DNA of 52,706 nt, from NCBI GenBank assembly GCA_001804285.1, contig MHFR01000068.1:167230-219935 (forward strand), read 5' to 3'. The notes under the pieces were generated by a model, which worked only from the letters and a program-made list of their open reading frames with translations, did no database searches and had not been told where the DNA came from. The position numbers and the translations under genes are program-made. This stretch comes from Candidatus Danuiimicrobium aquiferis (GTDB taxonomy: Bacteria > Omnitrophota > Omnitrophia > Omnitrophales > Danuiimicrobiaceae). This document shows positions 21,346 to 29,643 of the stretch, piece by piece; the first letter of the stretch is position 1, and every line of letters begins with the position of its first letter.

Positions 21346-21375
21346 TTGACATACCATACGGGGGTATGATATAGT
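21346..21375 (+). promoter_or_regulatory. csoR promoter with CsoR-type operator
   Basis: TTGACA (21346-21351) and TATAGT (21370-21375) are 18 bp apart. Between them lies ATACCATACGGGGGTAT (21351-21367), an ATACC/GGTAT inverted repeat with a G tract like known CsoR operators. Repressor bound here would block RNA polymerase, giving copper-inducible autoregulated expression. The core recurs at 42285-42299. Confidence 0.8.
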
Positions 21376-21395
21376 TCTCTCCAGAGGTGAACGCC

Positions 21396-21674
21396 ATGAA
21401 AAAAGGAATGAGTCATCACGATAAGCTAAACAATTTAAAGCGGATCGAAGGACAAGTGCGTGGCATTCAAAAGATGATTGAAGAAGGACGGTATTGCGTG
21501 GATATTCTCAATGCCGTCGGAGCTGCCATCGGCGCCCTGAGGGGATTAGAAGCCTCTATTCTGAAAGATCATCTGAATGCTTGCGTTCAAAATGCTTTTA
21601 TTGGAAAATCTGAAAGCGCCCGTCGTGAGAAACTGGAAGAAATTTATAAATTGATCGGCAATTTAAGGAAATGA
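21396..21674 (+). CDS. csoR: CsoR-family copper-sensing repressor
   Basis: A 92-residue all-helical DUF156 protein. Numbered from the GTG at 21387, Cys37, His62 and Cys66 form the C-H-C copper site that defines CsoR rather than RcnR or FrmR. The family represses copper-export genes and leaves DNA on binding Cu(I). I take the ATG at 21396, with AGAGG eight bases upstream; that GTG overlaps the ribosome site. It is the first gene of the efflux operon, with a CsoR operator in its own promoter. Confidence 0.9.
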   Translation: MKKGMSHHDKLNNLKRIEGQVRGIQKMIEEGRYCVDILNAVGAAIGALRGLEASILKDHLNACVQNAFIGKSESARREKLEEIYKLIGNLRK

Positions 21675-21718
21675 TACAATCCAAGTATTGATCTATGAAA
21701 TCACGAGAGAGGGTGACA

Positions 21719-23071
21719 ATGAAGAAATTCATCTTGGGGGAAAAGCTAACCATATGGGCGCTTGCTTTTATTTTTATATCATCAATCAATGGTTCGCTTG
21801 CTTTTTCGAAAGAGGTTGAAATTCCAGCAAATAAATCGGCCGAAAAACCCGCGCAGCCGCTCCGTCTTGAGGATTTGATTGAATATGCAAAGCAAAAAAG
21901 TCCTGAAATTATAGCTTCACAGGCTGAGTGGCTTGCAGCCAAAAAAAGAATTTGGATTGATACGTCACTTCCCGATCCGATGGCCGGTTTAGATCTTATG
22001 GGGGATATGGTTGAAACGCGCGTTGGTCCGCAGGAAAATCGTTTTATGGTTTCTCAAGAGATTCCTTTTCCTGCCAAACTATGGGAAAAGGGGAAAATGG
22101 CAAACAGTGAAGCCAAGGCAGCGTATGCCCGTTATCAAGCCGTGGAGCGTGATGTAACAAACAGGTTGACGAAACTGTATTATGAACTTTATTTTACGGA
22201 TGCCTCTATTGGGGTGATTGAAGAAATTAAAGGACTGTTGAAAAAAATTCAGAGCGTTGCCCAAGCGCGTTACTCCAATATGTCCGGATCGCAAAGAGAT
22301 GTTGCAAAAGCGCAGGCGGAAGTTTCGATGAGTCTTGAGAAACTGTATATGCTTAAACAAGAACGGGAAAGCGTGAGCGCGATGATCAATGCGATTCTGG
22401 ATCAGGATCCCATGAGTCCCGTCGGGACGGCGGTACTTCCCGGAAAGCCCGTTTTAAAATATTCGCTGATTGAATTGGTAAATTTATCGATTCAAAATCG
22501 CCCGGAAGTTAAGGAAGCGGAAGCGATGGTCGCCAAGAGCGGGTATGCCAAGAGACTTGCGCAGCTTGCCTATTTTCCGGACCTGAACATTGGTTTTGAA
22601 TATACACAAGTTGGGAGTGGAACTACAACAGAATCAATGGATGGTAAAGATAGCTGGATGTTTCCATTAAGATTCAATCTTCCGATTTGGCAAAATCGCA
22701 TCATTCCCGAAATCCAGGAAGCCAAACAAATGGTGGAAGCAAGGAATGCAAAACTGCGGGAAGTGAAGAATACGACGTTTTTTGAAGTGAAAGATGCTTA
22801 CTTCCGCTTTGATTCTGCCATAAAAGTTTCTGATCTTTACGACGAAGCCGTCATTCCTCAAGCACAAATAGCGCTTTCTGCAGATCAAGCGGGTTATGAA
22901 GCGAATAAAATTGATTTCCTAAACCTACTCGACAGCGAACGTGTTTATTTCAACGCAAAACTATCACAGATTCAGTTCTTTACGGAAGCACTTAAAAGTT
23001 ATTCCGACCTCGTTCGTTCTACGGGAGTAGATCTTAATGAAATTGCTCACGAAGGAGTGAAAAAATCATGA
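21719..23071 (+). CDS. cusC: TolC/CusC-type outer-membrane efflux protein
   Basis: An N-terminal signal sequence (hydrophobic TIWALAFIFISSI) is followed by two outer-membrane-efflux-protein repeats: long helices with LEDLIEYAKQKSPEI at the start and SLIELVNLSIQNRPEV at the start of the second repeat. The protein is the outer channel of a tripartite pump. The ATG at 21719 has GAGAGGG five bases upstream and is preferred over the ATG at 21695. Its stop overlaps the adaptor gene start by four bases, so the two are translationally coupled. Confidence 0.88.
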   Translation: MKKFILGEKLTIWALAFIFISSINGSLAFSKEVEIPANKSAEKPAQPLRLEDLIEYAKQKSPEIIASQAEWLAAKKRIWIDTSLPDPMAGLDLMGDMVETRVGPQENRFMVSQEIPFPAKLWEKGKMANSEAKAAYARYQAVERDVTNRLTKLYYELYFTDASIGVIEEIKGLLKKIQSVAQARYSNMSGSQRDVAKAQAEVSMSLEKLYMLKQERESVSAMINAILDQDPMSPVGTAVLPGKPVLKYSLIELVNLSIQNRPEVKEAEAMVAKSGYAKRLAQLAYFPDLNIGFEYTQVGSGTTTESMDGKDSWMFPLRFNLPIWQNRIIPEIQEAKQMVEARNAKLREVKNTTFFEVKDAYFRFDSAIKVSDLYDEAVIPQAQIALSADQAGYEANKIDFLNLLDSERVYFNAKLSQIQFFTEALKSYSDLVRSTGVDLNEIAHEGVKKS

Positions 23072-24453
23072 TCCAATTCGGAAAAAAGATAATCATCGTC
23101 ACCGTTCTAATCATTCTTGGATTGACAATAGTCATTCTTGTTTTTCAACCGAGAATATTGACAAAAGTGTTTTCAGGGCATTCTGCGGAGAAGGCTGTTT
23201 ATTATTGCCCTATGCATCCCACCTATACCTCAGATCGGCCGGGGAGTTGTCCTATTTGTAATATGACACTCGTTAAACGTGGGCCAGAAGAGTCCGACAA
23301 TTCTTCCAATTCTATGAATATGCAGAACATGCCTGATACAACGGTGGGGCAGACAGGACAAGCTGGGCAATCAGAGCCGTCAGCACATGAAGGCCATGAT
23401 GCTATGACGAATTCAATGTCGACGTCTTCAGCTGGTGCGATGAAAACCTTCACAGTCGAAGAGCTGATGAAAATGAAGCCGGGCGAAATCTGCCTTCTTC
23501 ATAAATGCAAACATGGAACCTGTTTGATCGCTATGACTGAAGAGTCCGCACGACTTGGAAAGTGCCCTCATTGCGGCGAAGATTTGGGTGTTATTGTCAA
23601 AGAGGCTATGCCACAAGGAATGGCAGCCGTCAAGTTAAGTCCTGACAGTCAACGAGCTGTAGGAGTGGAAACAGAAGCGGTCAAAAAAAAGGCGATTACG
23701 AAAACTGTCAGAACCGTAGGCCGCATTGCTTATGATCCTGAACTTTATCAAACCCAGCAAGAATATCTTCAAAGTGTGGATGCCTTGAAAAAGGCTGAAG
23801 CTGCTGAGCCCGAAATTAAGGATCAGGCTGCTCAATTGGTTGAATCTTCGAAAATCAAATTACGGCTTTTGGGTTTAAGTCCGGAACTGATTAAGGACAT
23901 AGAAATTGCCGGAAAACCGGACCGGTCTCTCCTTTATTCTGATGCCGGAGGCAGTGTCTGGCTCTATGCACCGATTTACGAGTATGAAATGCCACTCGTT
24001 AAGGTTGGGGACATTCTCTCGGTGGAAACCTCTTCAATTTCTGGAAAAAAATTTGAGGGAAAAATCCGTTCTATCGACTCGGTACTGGATCCATCGACGC
24101 GTACTGTCCGCGTGCGCGCCGTGCTGGAGAATCCAGACGGTCTTCTAAAACCTGAAATGTATGTCAACGCTTCCCTGCAGGTGAATTTGGGCGAGAGTGT
24201 TGCAGTCCCAAAAGAAGCGGTTTTTATGACCGGTGAAAACAATATCGTATTTGTCTCCAATCAAACCGGGCAATATGAACCTCGGCAGGTGACGTTGGGA
24301 GTTGAGGCGGACAACTATTATCAGGTCAAAAGCGGTCTCAGTGAAGGCGAACTTGTTGTTACCAGCGGTAATTTTTTAATTGATTCGGAAAGCCGGTTAA
24401 AAGCAGCCCTCCAGGGAATGGGTAGCGGAGGAGGCCACCAACATGGCGCATGA
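23068..24453 (+). CDS. cusB: CusB-type periplasmic adaptor with heavy-metal-binding domains
   Basis: An N-terminal membrane anchor (residues 7-26) is followed by a heavy-metal-binding motif: CPMH at 47-50 and CPIC at 61-64, ending in M. A Met/His/Gly-rich stretch and a second Cys/His cluster (CLLHKCKHGTC and CPHCGEDLG, about 145-173) come next. The HlyD-like barrel and hairpin body follows. The C-terminus ends GGGHQHGA. The adaptor joins the inner-membrane pump to the outer channel and can hand over Cu(I) or Ag(I). The second Cys cluster is more than most CusB proteins carry. It overlaps the pump gene by 11 bases. Confidence 0.9.
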   Translation: MIQFGKKIIIVTVLIILGLTIVILVFQPRILTKVFSGHSAEKAVYYCPMHPTYTSDRPGSCPICNMTLVKRGPEESDNSSNSMNMQNMPDTTVGQTGQAGQSEPSAHEGHDAMTNSMSTSSAGAMKTFTVEELMKMKPGEICLLHKCKHGTCLIAMTEESARLGKCPHCGEDLGVIVKEAMPQGMAAVKLSPDSQRAVGVETEAVKKKAITKTVRTVGRIAYDPELYQTQQEYLQSVDALKKAEAAEPEIKDQAAQLVESSKIKLRLLGLSPELIKDIEIAGKPDRSLLYSDAGGSVWLYAPIYEYEMPLVKVGDILSVETSSISGKKFEGKIRSIDSVLDPSTRTVRVRAVLENPDGLLKPEMYVNASLQVNLGESVAVPKEAVFMTGENNIVFVSNQTGQYEPRQVTLGVEADNYYQVKSGLSEGELVVTSGNFLIDSESRLKAALQGMGSGGGHQHGA

Positions 24454-27400
24454 AGAAGATGCGGGACAATCTCATAGTCTACGGAAAGGTGGTTTCGTAG
24501 AAAAGATTATCGAATTCTCAGCTCATAATAAATTTTTGATTTTTATTTTTACTGCCGTTGCGATTGCAGTGGCCATCTGGTCGATCAAAAATATTCCTCT
24601 TGATGCTATTCCCGATCTTTCTGACACTCAAGTGATTATCTATTCTCGCTGGGACCGGAGCCCCGATATTATAGAAGATCAAGTGACATATCCTATTGTT
24701 TCTGCCATGCTTGGCGCACCACAGGTGAAGGCGATCCGCGGCTTTTCTGACTTTGGATTTTCCTATGTTTACGTGATTTTTAAGGACGGTACGGATCTTT
24801 ATTGGGCGAGAAGCAGGACGCTTGAATATTTAAGCAAGATTATTCCGCGTCTTCCTCAGGGCGTACAAACTGAGTTAGGGCCTGATGCTACTGGTGTCGG
24901 TTGGGTTTTTCAATATGCACTGGTTGATAAGACCGGAAAGCATAATTTACAGGAACTTCGCAGTTTCCAGGATTGGTACCTTCGTTACCATCTTCAAAGC
25001 GTTTCCGGCGTTGCCGAGGTTGCTTCGCTCGGCGGCTTTGTCAAACAGTATCAGATTACAGTCGATCCGAACAAGCTGCTTGCCTATAACATTCCGCTCA
25101 CTAAAGTGGTTGAGGCAATCCGAAACGGAAATCAGGAAACAGGCGGACGGCTTCTGGAATTTTCAGGTGCGGAATATATGGTGCGTGGCCGCGGTTATGC
25201 CAAGTCGGTTAAGGATTTTGAGGATATTGTTGTTAGCGACGACAGCAAAGGGACGCCGGTTCTTGTCAAACATATTGGTAATGTAGCTTTAGGGCCGGAT
25301 ATTCGTCGCGGCATTGCGGAGCTCGATGGACAGGGAGACACAGTCGCCGGCACTGTCATCATGCGTTCGGGAGAGAATGCACTGAATGTTATCAATCGGG
25401 TTAAGGCTAAAATTGAAGAACTTAAGCCTTCCTTTCCTCCGGGAGTTGAGTTGGTCGTCACTTATGACCGTTCAGAATTAATTAAACATGCCATCGATAC
25501 TCTGAAACACCAGCTGATGGAGGAAATGATCATCGTAAGCCTTGTCATTCTTCTTTTTCTTTGGCATTTTCCGTCTGCGGTCATTCCCATTGTCACAATT
25601 CCTATTTCAGTTCTGCTTTCTTTTATTTTTTTGCATGGCATGAAACTCACTACCAACATTATGTCCCTCTCGGGTATTGCGATTTCCATCGGCGTTCTGG
25701 TGGATGGCGCAATCGTAGAAGTGGAGAATGCCTACAAAAGATTGGAGCAATGGATCGAAGGAGGCCGGAAGGGAGATTATCACGCTATCCGGCTTCAGGC
25801 GCTTAAGGAAGTCGGACCTGCGGTGTTCTTTTCGCTGCTTGTGATCGCGGTCTCATTTCTTCCGGTGTTCACACTGATGGATCAGGAAGGCCGACTTTTC
25901 CGGCCGCTTGCTTGGGCAAAGACCCTTGCGATGGCCATGGCCGCTATCTTGGCCGTTACTCTAGACCCAGCCCTACGAATGCTTTTTACCCGCATGGAAC
26001 CTTTTAAATTTAAGTGGCCGTGGTTTTCCAAGGTAGCAAGCACCTTGGCCGTGGGGACTTATTACCCGGAAGAAAAACATCCTGTCAGCAAAATTCTTTT
26101 TAAAGTTTATGAACCTGTCTGCCGCTTTGTTTTGAAACACCGTAAGACAACCATTATTACCGCCCTCATCCTTGTTTTAACAACCATCCCGGTTTATCTG
26201 CGATTAGGCTCAGAATTCATGCCGTCTTTATGGGAAGGCTCGCTTCTTTATATGCCCACAACGTTACCCGGTATTTCAGTAACAACCGCTCAGAAACTTC
26301 TCCAAGAACAAGATCGGATTTTGAAAACTTTTCCGGAGGTTGAGAGAGTTTTCGGTAAATCTGGAAGAATGGAAAGTTCTACAGATCCCGCGCCTTTTTC
26401 CATGATGGAAACGGTGGTTGTCCTTAAGCCTCAACATGAATGGCGCAAAAAGCCTCGTTGGTATTCCAAATGGGTTCCTGAATGGCTTAAATGGCCGCTT
26501 GAAACCATCTGGCCGGAACGTTTGTCCCATGAAGAACTAATTGCCGAGATGGATAAAAAACTAAAAATATCAGGGACAACTAATGCTTGGACAATGCCGA
26601 TTAAAAATCGTATCGATATGCTAACGACTGGCGTACGCACCCCGATCGGAATTAAAATTTTAGGGTCCGATATCAATGAAATTGAAAAGTTAGGAACTCA
26701 TCTGGAAATGATTCTTAAAGATATCCCCGGAACGCGAAGTATTTATGCCGAACGAGTGGCCGGCGGATATTTTCTTGATTTCGATATTAAACGTGAGGAA
26801 CTTGCCCGTTACGGTCTTTCAGTGGCAGATGTTCAAATGGTAATTACGGCCGCAATCGGAGGAGAGAATATCACGACAACGATTGAAGGCAGGGAACGTT
26901 ATCCCGTGAATGTGCGTTATTCCCGGGAGTTTCGTGATGACATCGAAAAGTTAAAGCGCGTTCTTGTGCCGACGATGTCTGGCCAGCATATTCCGATTAC
27001 CGAGCTTGCCGACATTCATGTAGTCTCCGGACCTGCCATGATTCGAAACGAAAATGGATTGCTCGCCGGCTACGTTTATGTGGATATGTCTGGCCGTGAT
27101 ATTGGAACTTACGTGGATGAAGCCAAACGCATTGTGGCAAAAGAACTGAAGCTTCCGTCTGGCTATGCGCTTCTTTGGAGCGGTCAGTATGAAAATATGA
27201 TCCGTGTCAAGGAACGTCTTAAAGTAGTACTTCCGCTCACTATTTTTCTCATCTGTGTTTTACTTTACATGAATACCAAATCGGCGGTTAAGACGGGCAT
27301 TGTGATGCTTGCCGTGCCTTTTTCTCTTATTGGTGCCGTTTGGTTTTTGTGGATCCTGGGATACCAGATCTCCATTGCTGTTTGGGTAGGAATGATTGCG

Positions 27401-27760
27401 CTCATGGGGTTGGATGCAGAGACGGGTGTCTTTATGCTCCTCTTTTTGGATCTCGCGTATCACGATGCTGTTGACAAAGGAAAAATGAAAACCGAAGAAG
27501 ACCTTGAAGAGGCAATCATTCACGGCGCTGTGAAGAGAGTGCGGCCCAAGATGATGACAGTGATGGCAGCCTTTATGGGACTTATTCCCATTATGTGGGC
27601 CAGCGGTGCTGGATCTGATGTGATGAAACGGATTGCCGCTCCGATGATCGGAGGGCTCTTTACTTCATTCACTCTGGAGCTTCTAATTTATCCCGTTGTT
27701 TATTATTGGTGGAAATGGAATTATGAACTTAAACAAGGAAAAGAAGAGGTGGTTTTATAA
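24443..27760 (+). CDS. cusA: CusA-type heavy-metal RND efflux pump
   Basis: 1105 residues, the usual size of HME-RND pumps. It starts with a membrane segment and IPLDAIPDLSDTQVI, typical of the family. GVLVDGAIVEVENAYKR is the TM4 motif with the proton-relay Asp, and ALMGLDAETGVFML is a CusA/CzcA signature. The periplasmic loop TTGVRTPIGIKI is also typical. Twelve membrane helices are expected. Specificity for monovalent copper or silver is inferred from csoR, the Met-rich adaptor and the downstream YHS-like protein. It is the third gene of the operon. Confidence 0.92.
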   Translation: MAHEEDAGQSHSLRKGGFVEKIIEFSAHNKFLIFIFTAVAIAVAIWSIKNIPLDAIPDLSDTQVIIYSRWDRSPDIIEDQVTYPIVSAMLGAPQVKAIRGFSDFGFSYVYVIFKDGTDLYWARSRTLEYLSKIIPRLPQGVQTELGPDATGVGWVFQYALVDKTGKHNLQELRSFQDWYLRYHLQSVSGVAEVASLGGFVKQYQITVDPNKLLAYNIPLTKVVEAIRNGNQETGGRLLEFSGAEYMVRGRGYAKSVKDFEDIVVSDDSKGTPVLVKHIGNVALGPDIRRGIAELDGQGDTVAGTVIMRSGENALNVINRVKAKIEELKPSFPPGVELVVTYDRSELIKHAIDTLKHQLMEEMIIVSLVILLFLWHFPSAVIPIVTIPISVLLSFIFLHGMKLTTNIMSLSGIAISIGVLVDGAIVEVENAYKRLEQWIEGGRKGDYHAIRLQALKEVGPAVFFSLLVIAVSFLPVFTLMDQEGRLFRPLAWAKTLAMAMAAILAVTLDPALRMLFTRMEPFKFKWPWFSKVASTLAVGTYYPEEKHPVSKILFKVYEPVCRFVLKHRKTTIITALILVLTTIPVYLRLGSEFMPSLWEGSLLYMPTTLPGISVTTAQKLLQEQDRILKTFPEVERVFGKSGRMESSTDPAPFSMMETVVVLKPQHEWRKKPRWYSKWVPEWLKWPLETIWPERLSHEELIAEMDKKLKISGTTNAWTMPIKNRIDMLTTGVRTPIGIKILGSDINEIEKLGTHLEMILKDIPGTRSIYAERVAGGYFLDFDIKREELARYGLSVADVQMVITAAIGGENITTTIEGRERYPVNVRYSREFRDDIEKLKRVLVPTMSGQHIPITELADIHVVSGPAMIRNENGLLAGYVYVDMSGRDIGTYVDEAKRIVAKELKLPSGYALLWSGQYENMIRVKERLKVVLPLTIFLICVLLYMNTKSAVKTGIVMLAVPFSLIGAVWFLWILGYQISIAVWVGMIALMGLDAETGVFMLLFLDLAYHDAVDKGKMKTEEDLEEAIIHGAVKRVRPKMMTVMAAFMGLIPIMWASGAGSDVMKRIAAPMIGGLFTSFTLELLIYPVVYYWWKWNYELKQGKEEVVL

Positions 27761-27765
27761 GGCTT

Positions 27766-27840
27766 GTCATCCCCGCGAAAGCGGGGATCCAGCAGCATCT
27801 AAAAACGATACGGATGGATTCCCGCTTTCGCGAGAATGAC
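27766..27840. repeat. GTCATCCCCG palindromic element
   Basis: GTCATCCCCGCG with the CGCGAAAGCGGGGATCC hairpin faces GGATTCCCGC...GAATGAC. The element belongs to the same family as 43860-43966 and 45780-45852. It lies directly after the pump gene, before the YHS-like gene. Confidence 0.85.
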
Positions 27841-27909
27841 ACTTGCGAGAGCTTGTGAAACAACTTCTATTAACACAATTGCTGTAAATTAAAGAAGGAG
27901 TATAAGACG

Positions 27910-28206
27910 ATGAAAAGAAAAATGATATTTAGCTTAGCGTTGGTCATGGTGTTTGCGCTTTTTGTGGGCTGGAATGCGCCTGTCATGTTTGCTCAAACGG
28001 CAGTGCAGGAGCCCGCGAAAGTAAAGGATGTAGGAAATAAATTTTGTCCGGTATCGGGAGAACCAGTAAGCGGGACGGATTTCTTTATGTATGAGGAAAA
28101 GCGGTATGGAGTCTGTTGTCCGATGTGCGAAGCGATGTTCAAGAAAGATCCAGCGAAGTATATTAAGGCAATGGAAGAAAAAGAGCCGAATTTGAAAATG
28201 GAGTAA
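27910..28206 (+). CDS. Secreted YHS/TRASH-like metal-binding protein
   Basis: A signal peptide of about 28 residues precedes one YHS-like domain: FCPVSGEPVSG, FFMYEEKRYGVCC and PMCEAMFKKDPAKYI. These Cys pairs are the usual metal ligands, and such domains often accompany copper pumps as chaperones or sensors. A strong AAGGAG site precedes the ATG. It probably belongs to the csoR operon, although a palindrome separates it from the pump gene. The terminator at 28212 follows the stop directly. Confidence 0.82.
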   Translation: MKRKMIFSLALVMVFALFVGWNAPVMFAQTAVQEPAKVKDVGNKFCPVSGEPVSGTDFFMYEEKRYGVCCPMCEAMFKKDPAKYIKAMEEKEPNLKME

Positions 28207-28211
28207 TATTC

Positions 28212-28250
28212 AAAAGGGGACAAGCAGCTTAGCTGCTTGTCCCCTTTTTT
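28212..28250 (+). terminator. Terminator using a GGGGACA palindrome
   Basis: AAAAGGGGACAAGCAGCT pairs completely with its complement and ends in six T residues. It sits six bases after the YHS-like gene stop. The GGGGAC core resembles the palindromes embedded in the giant gene. Confidence 0.85.
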
Positions 28251-28261
28251 GAAGGTTCATT

Positions 28262-28621
28262 ATGAATAAAAAATCGATTAAAGAACAGCTTATTATATTT
28301 TTTAGCGTTATATTTTTATTTGCATCGATAGGAGATGCAAAACCGCCCTTAGATATCAAAATTAAATTTGATTTGAAGACGCAAAGAGTGAGTGCTGATA
28401 TTGTGCATCATGTAAGCACTCCGAAAACTCATTATGTCTATCGTGTTGATATTCTCGTTAATGGCCTCGAAATTATGAAGCGCGAGTATAAGGAGCAATT
28501 CAATCATAAGGTGCAGAAAGTTGATGAAATCATCGGAAATGTTAAGCCTGGTGACAGGATTTCGATTATCGGATATTGCATTCTAAGCGGGAAAGTGGAA
28601 AAAGAGTTGGTGGTAAAATAA
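28262..28621 (+). CDS. Small secreted protein, possibly superoxide-reductase-like fold
   Basis: A signal peptide (IIFFSVIFLFASIGDA) is followed by about 95 residues with alternating strands. HHVSTPKTHYVYRVDILVNG and later GYCILSG resemble the His-x-x-HY...NG and YCNxHG blocks of superoxide reductases. The His after the Cys is replaced (CILSG), so an iron site would be incomplete. The similarity is weak and the true family may differ. It lies close behind the copper module but after a terminator. Confidence 0.6.
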   Translation: MNKKSIKEQLIIFFSVIFLFASIGDAKPPLDIKIKFDLKTQRVSADIVHHVSTPKTHYVYRVDILVNGLEIMKREYKEQFNHKVQKVDEIIGNVKPGDRISIIGYCILSGKVEKELVVK

Positions 28622-28654
28622 GGTCTTTTCAATAAACAGTCCGTTTTTGGTTTT

Positions 28655-28794
28655 ACCGATTGTGTCTATTTAGCGCATTGAAGATGACTATTGCCCCTCA
28701 CCCTAACCCTCTCCCCGAGGGAGAGGGCAGGTACAAGGAAGTGGGCGAGGGGGATTTGTTAACAACTTCAGGACGCTAAATAGATACTATCGAT
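28655..28794. repeat. Nested palindromic element
   Basis: Outer 29-bp arms (28655-28683 and 28766-28794) are inverted with about 22 matches, sharing CTATTTAGCG. Inside lies a second foldback (28694-28758) with CCCTCTCCCCGAGGGAGAGGG-type pairing and CCCCTCACCC facing GGGCGAGGGG. The inner part resembles 19079-19139. No frame is evident. This fills most of the 288-bp gap between the neighbouring genes. Confidence 0.75.
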
Positions 28795-28802
28795 AAAACA
28801 TG

Positions 28803-28832
28803 TTGCTGGATCAGCATTGGCAGCGTTATAAT
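28803..28832 (+). promoter_or_regulatory. Candidate sigma-70 promoter
   Basis: TTGCTG and TATAAT are separated by 18 bp, about 78 bases before the start of the small secreted protein at 28910. Confidence 0.5.
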
Positions 28833-28909
28833 ATTTGAGTTTAGGGGATGGAATAATCTTACCTTTTTAGCAAGACACGTTAAGAACTCATCAAGAAGGG
28901 GATTGCGCC

Positions 28910-29266
28910 ATGAGAAAAGTTTTCTTGATTGTCATGGTGTTTCTTGCTGGTTTTGTTGCGGTGAATTTTGCTGCGGATGAAACGAAGCCTTCAAGCCCGG
29001 AACAAGTTAAATCTCAAGCTCTCTGGGTTGCTCAAGTGTTAAGCAGCAAAAATTCCACGTCAGAAGAACGTGCATTAGCCTTAACTTATGTAGATCACGT
29101 GATGGGCTCGATTGAGGGATATCGCCCCGACTTATTCAAGAAGCTTTATCCCAACCAGAGCAGGTTGGATATCATCCAAAATGTAATCTCGTTTTACCAA
29201 AACAACCCACTCGAACGACATCGAAAAGTGGCCGATGTTCTTCTGAACGGAGCGAAAGCGGGATAA
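28910..29266 (+). CDS. Small secreted hypothetical protein
   Basis: A signal peptide (VFLIVMVFLAGFVAVNFA, cut near AADE) precedes about 95 mostly helical residues without Cys. I do not recognise the family. AAGGGG sits nine bases before the ATG. It converges on the PII gene with 14 bp between stops. The mature part is hydrophilic, so a periplasmic location is likely. Confidence 0.7.
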   Translation: MRKVFLIVMVFLAGFVAVNFAADETKPSSPEQVKSQALWVAQVLSSKNSTSEERALALTYVDHVMGSIEGYRPDLFKKLYPNQSRLDIIQNVISFYQNNPLERHRKVADVLLNGAKAG

Positions 29267-29280
29267 CAAGTGACGCTTGT

Positions 29281-29622
29281 TTAAATTGCTCCTCCGCCTC
29301 GTTCTGCGGTACGAATCCTGATGCATTCTTCAAGCGGTGTAATGAATATTTTTCCGTCGCCGACTTTCCCACCATTATGTTTTGCGGCACGGATGATCGC
29401 ATCGCAAGTGATTTTAACGAATTCGTCGTTGCAGGCGATATCTAACCGGATTTTCGGAATCAAATTTGGAGTAAACGTTTGACCGCGAAAGAGCTCTTCG
29501 TCAGATTGCTGTCCGTGACCGGAAACCCGGCTCACCGTGATTCGCGTGATTTTTGCAGCGATCAGGGATTCGCGTACTTCGTCTAACTTGTCAGGCTGTA
29601 TAATTGCAGTGATTAATTTCAT
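29281..29622 (-). CDS. glnK: PII nitrogen regulatory protein with Tyr-less T-loop
   Basis: 113 residues with PII signatures: an AIIQPDKLDEVRESL start and a KVGDGKIFITPLEECIRIRT C-terminal signature. The usual Tyr positions of the T-loop are Phe (LFRGQTF, residues 44-50), so classical uridylylation of Tyr51 is not possible. PII proteins sense ATP/ADP and 2-oxoglutarate, and GlnK types block Amt channels. Third gene of the minus-strand operon, 21 bp after amt. Confidence 0.88.
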   Translation of the reverse strand: MKLITAIIQPDKLDEVRESLIAAKITRITVSRVSGHGQQSDEELFRGQTFTPNLIPKIRLDIACNDEFVKITCDAIIRAAKHNGGKVGDGKIFITPLEECIRIRTAERGGGAI

Positions 29623-29643
29623 GATAGAATCCTCCGTTCCTCA

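Noticed and set aside
21387-21389. GTG start for csoR
   Set aside because: It overlaps the ribosome-binding site of the better ATG at 21396.
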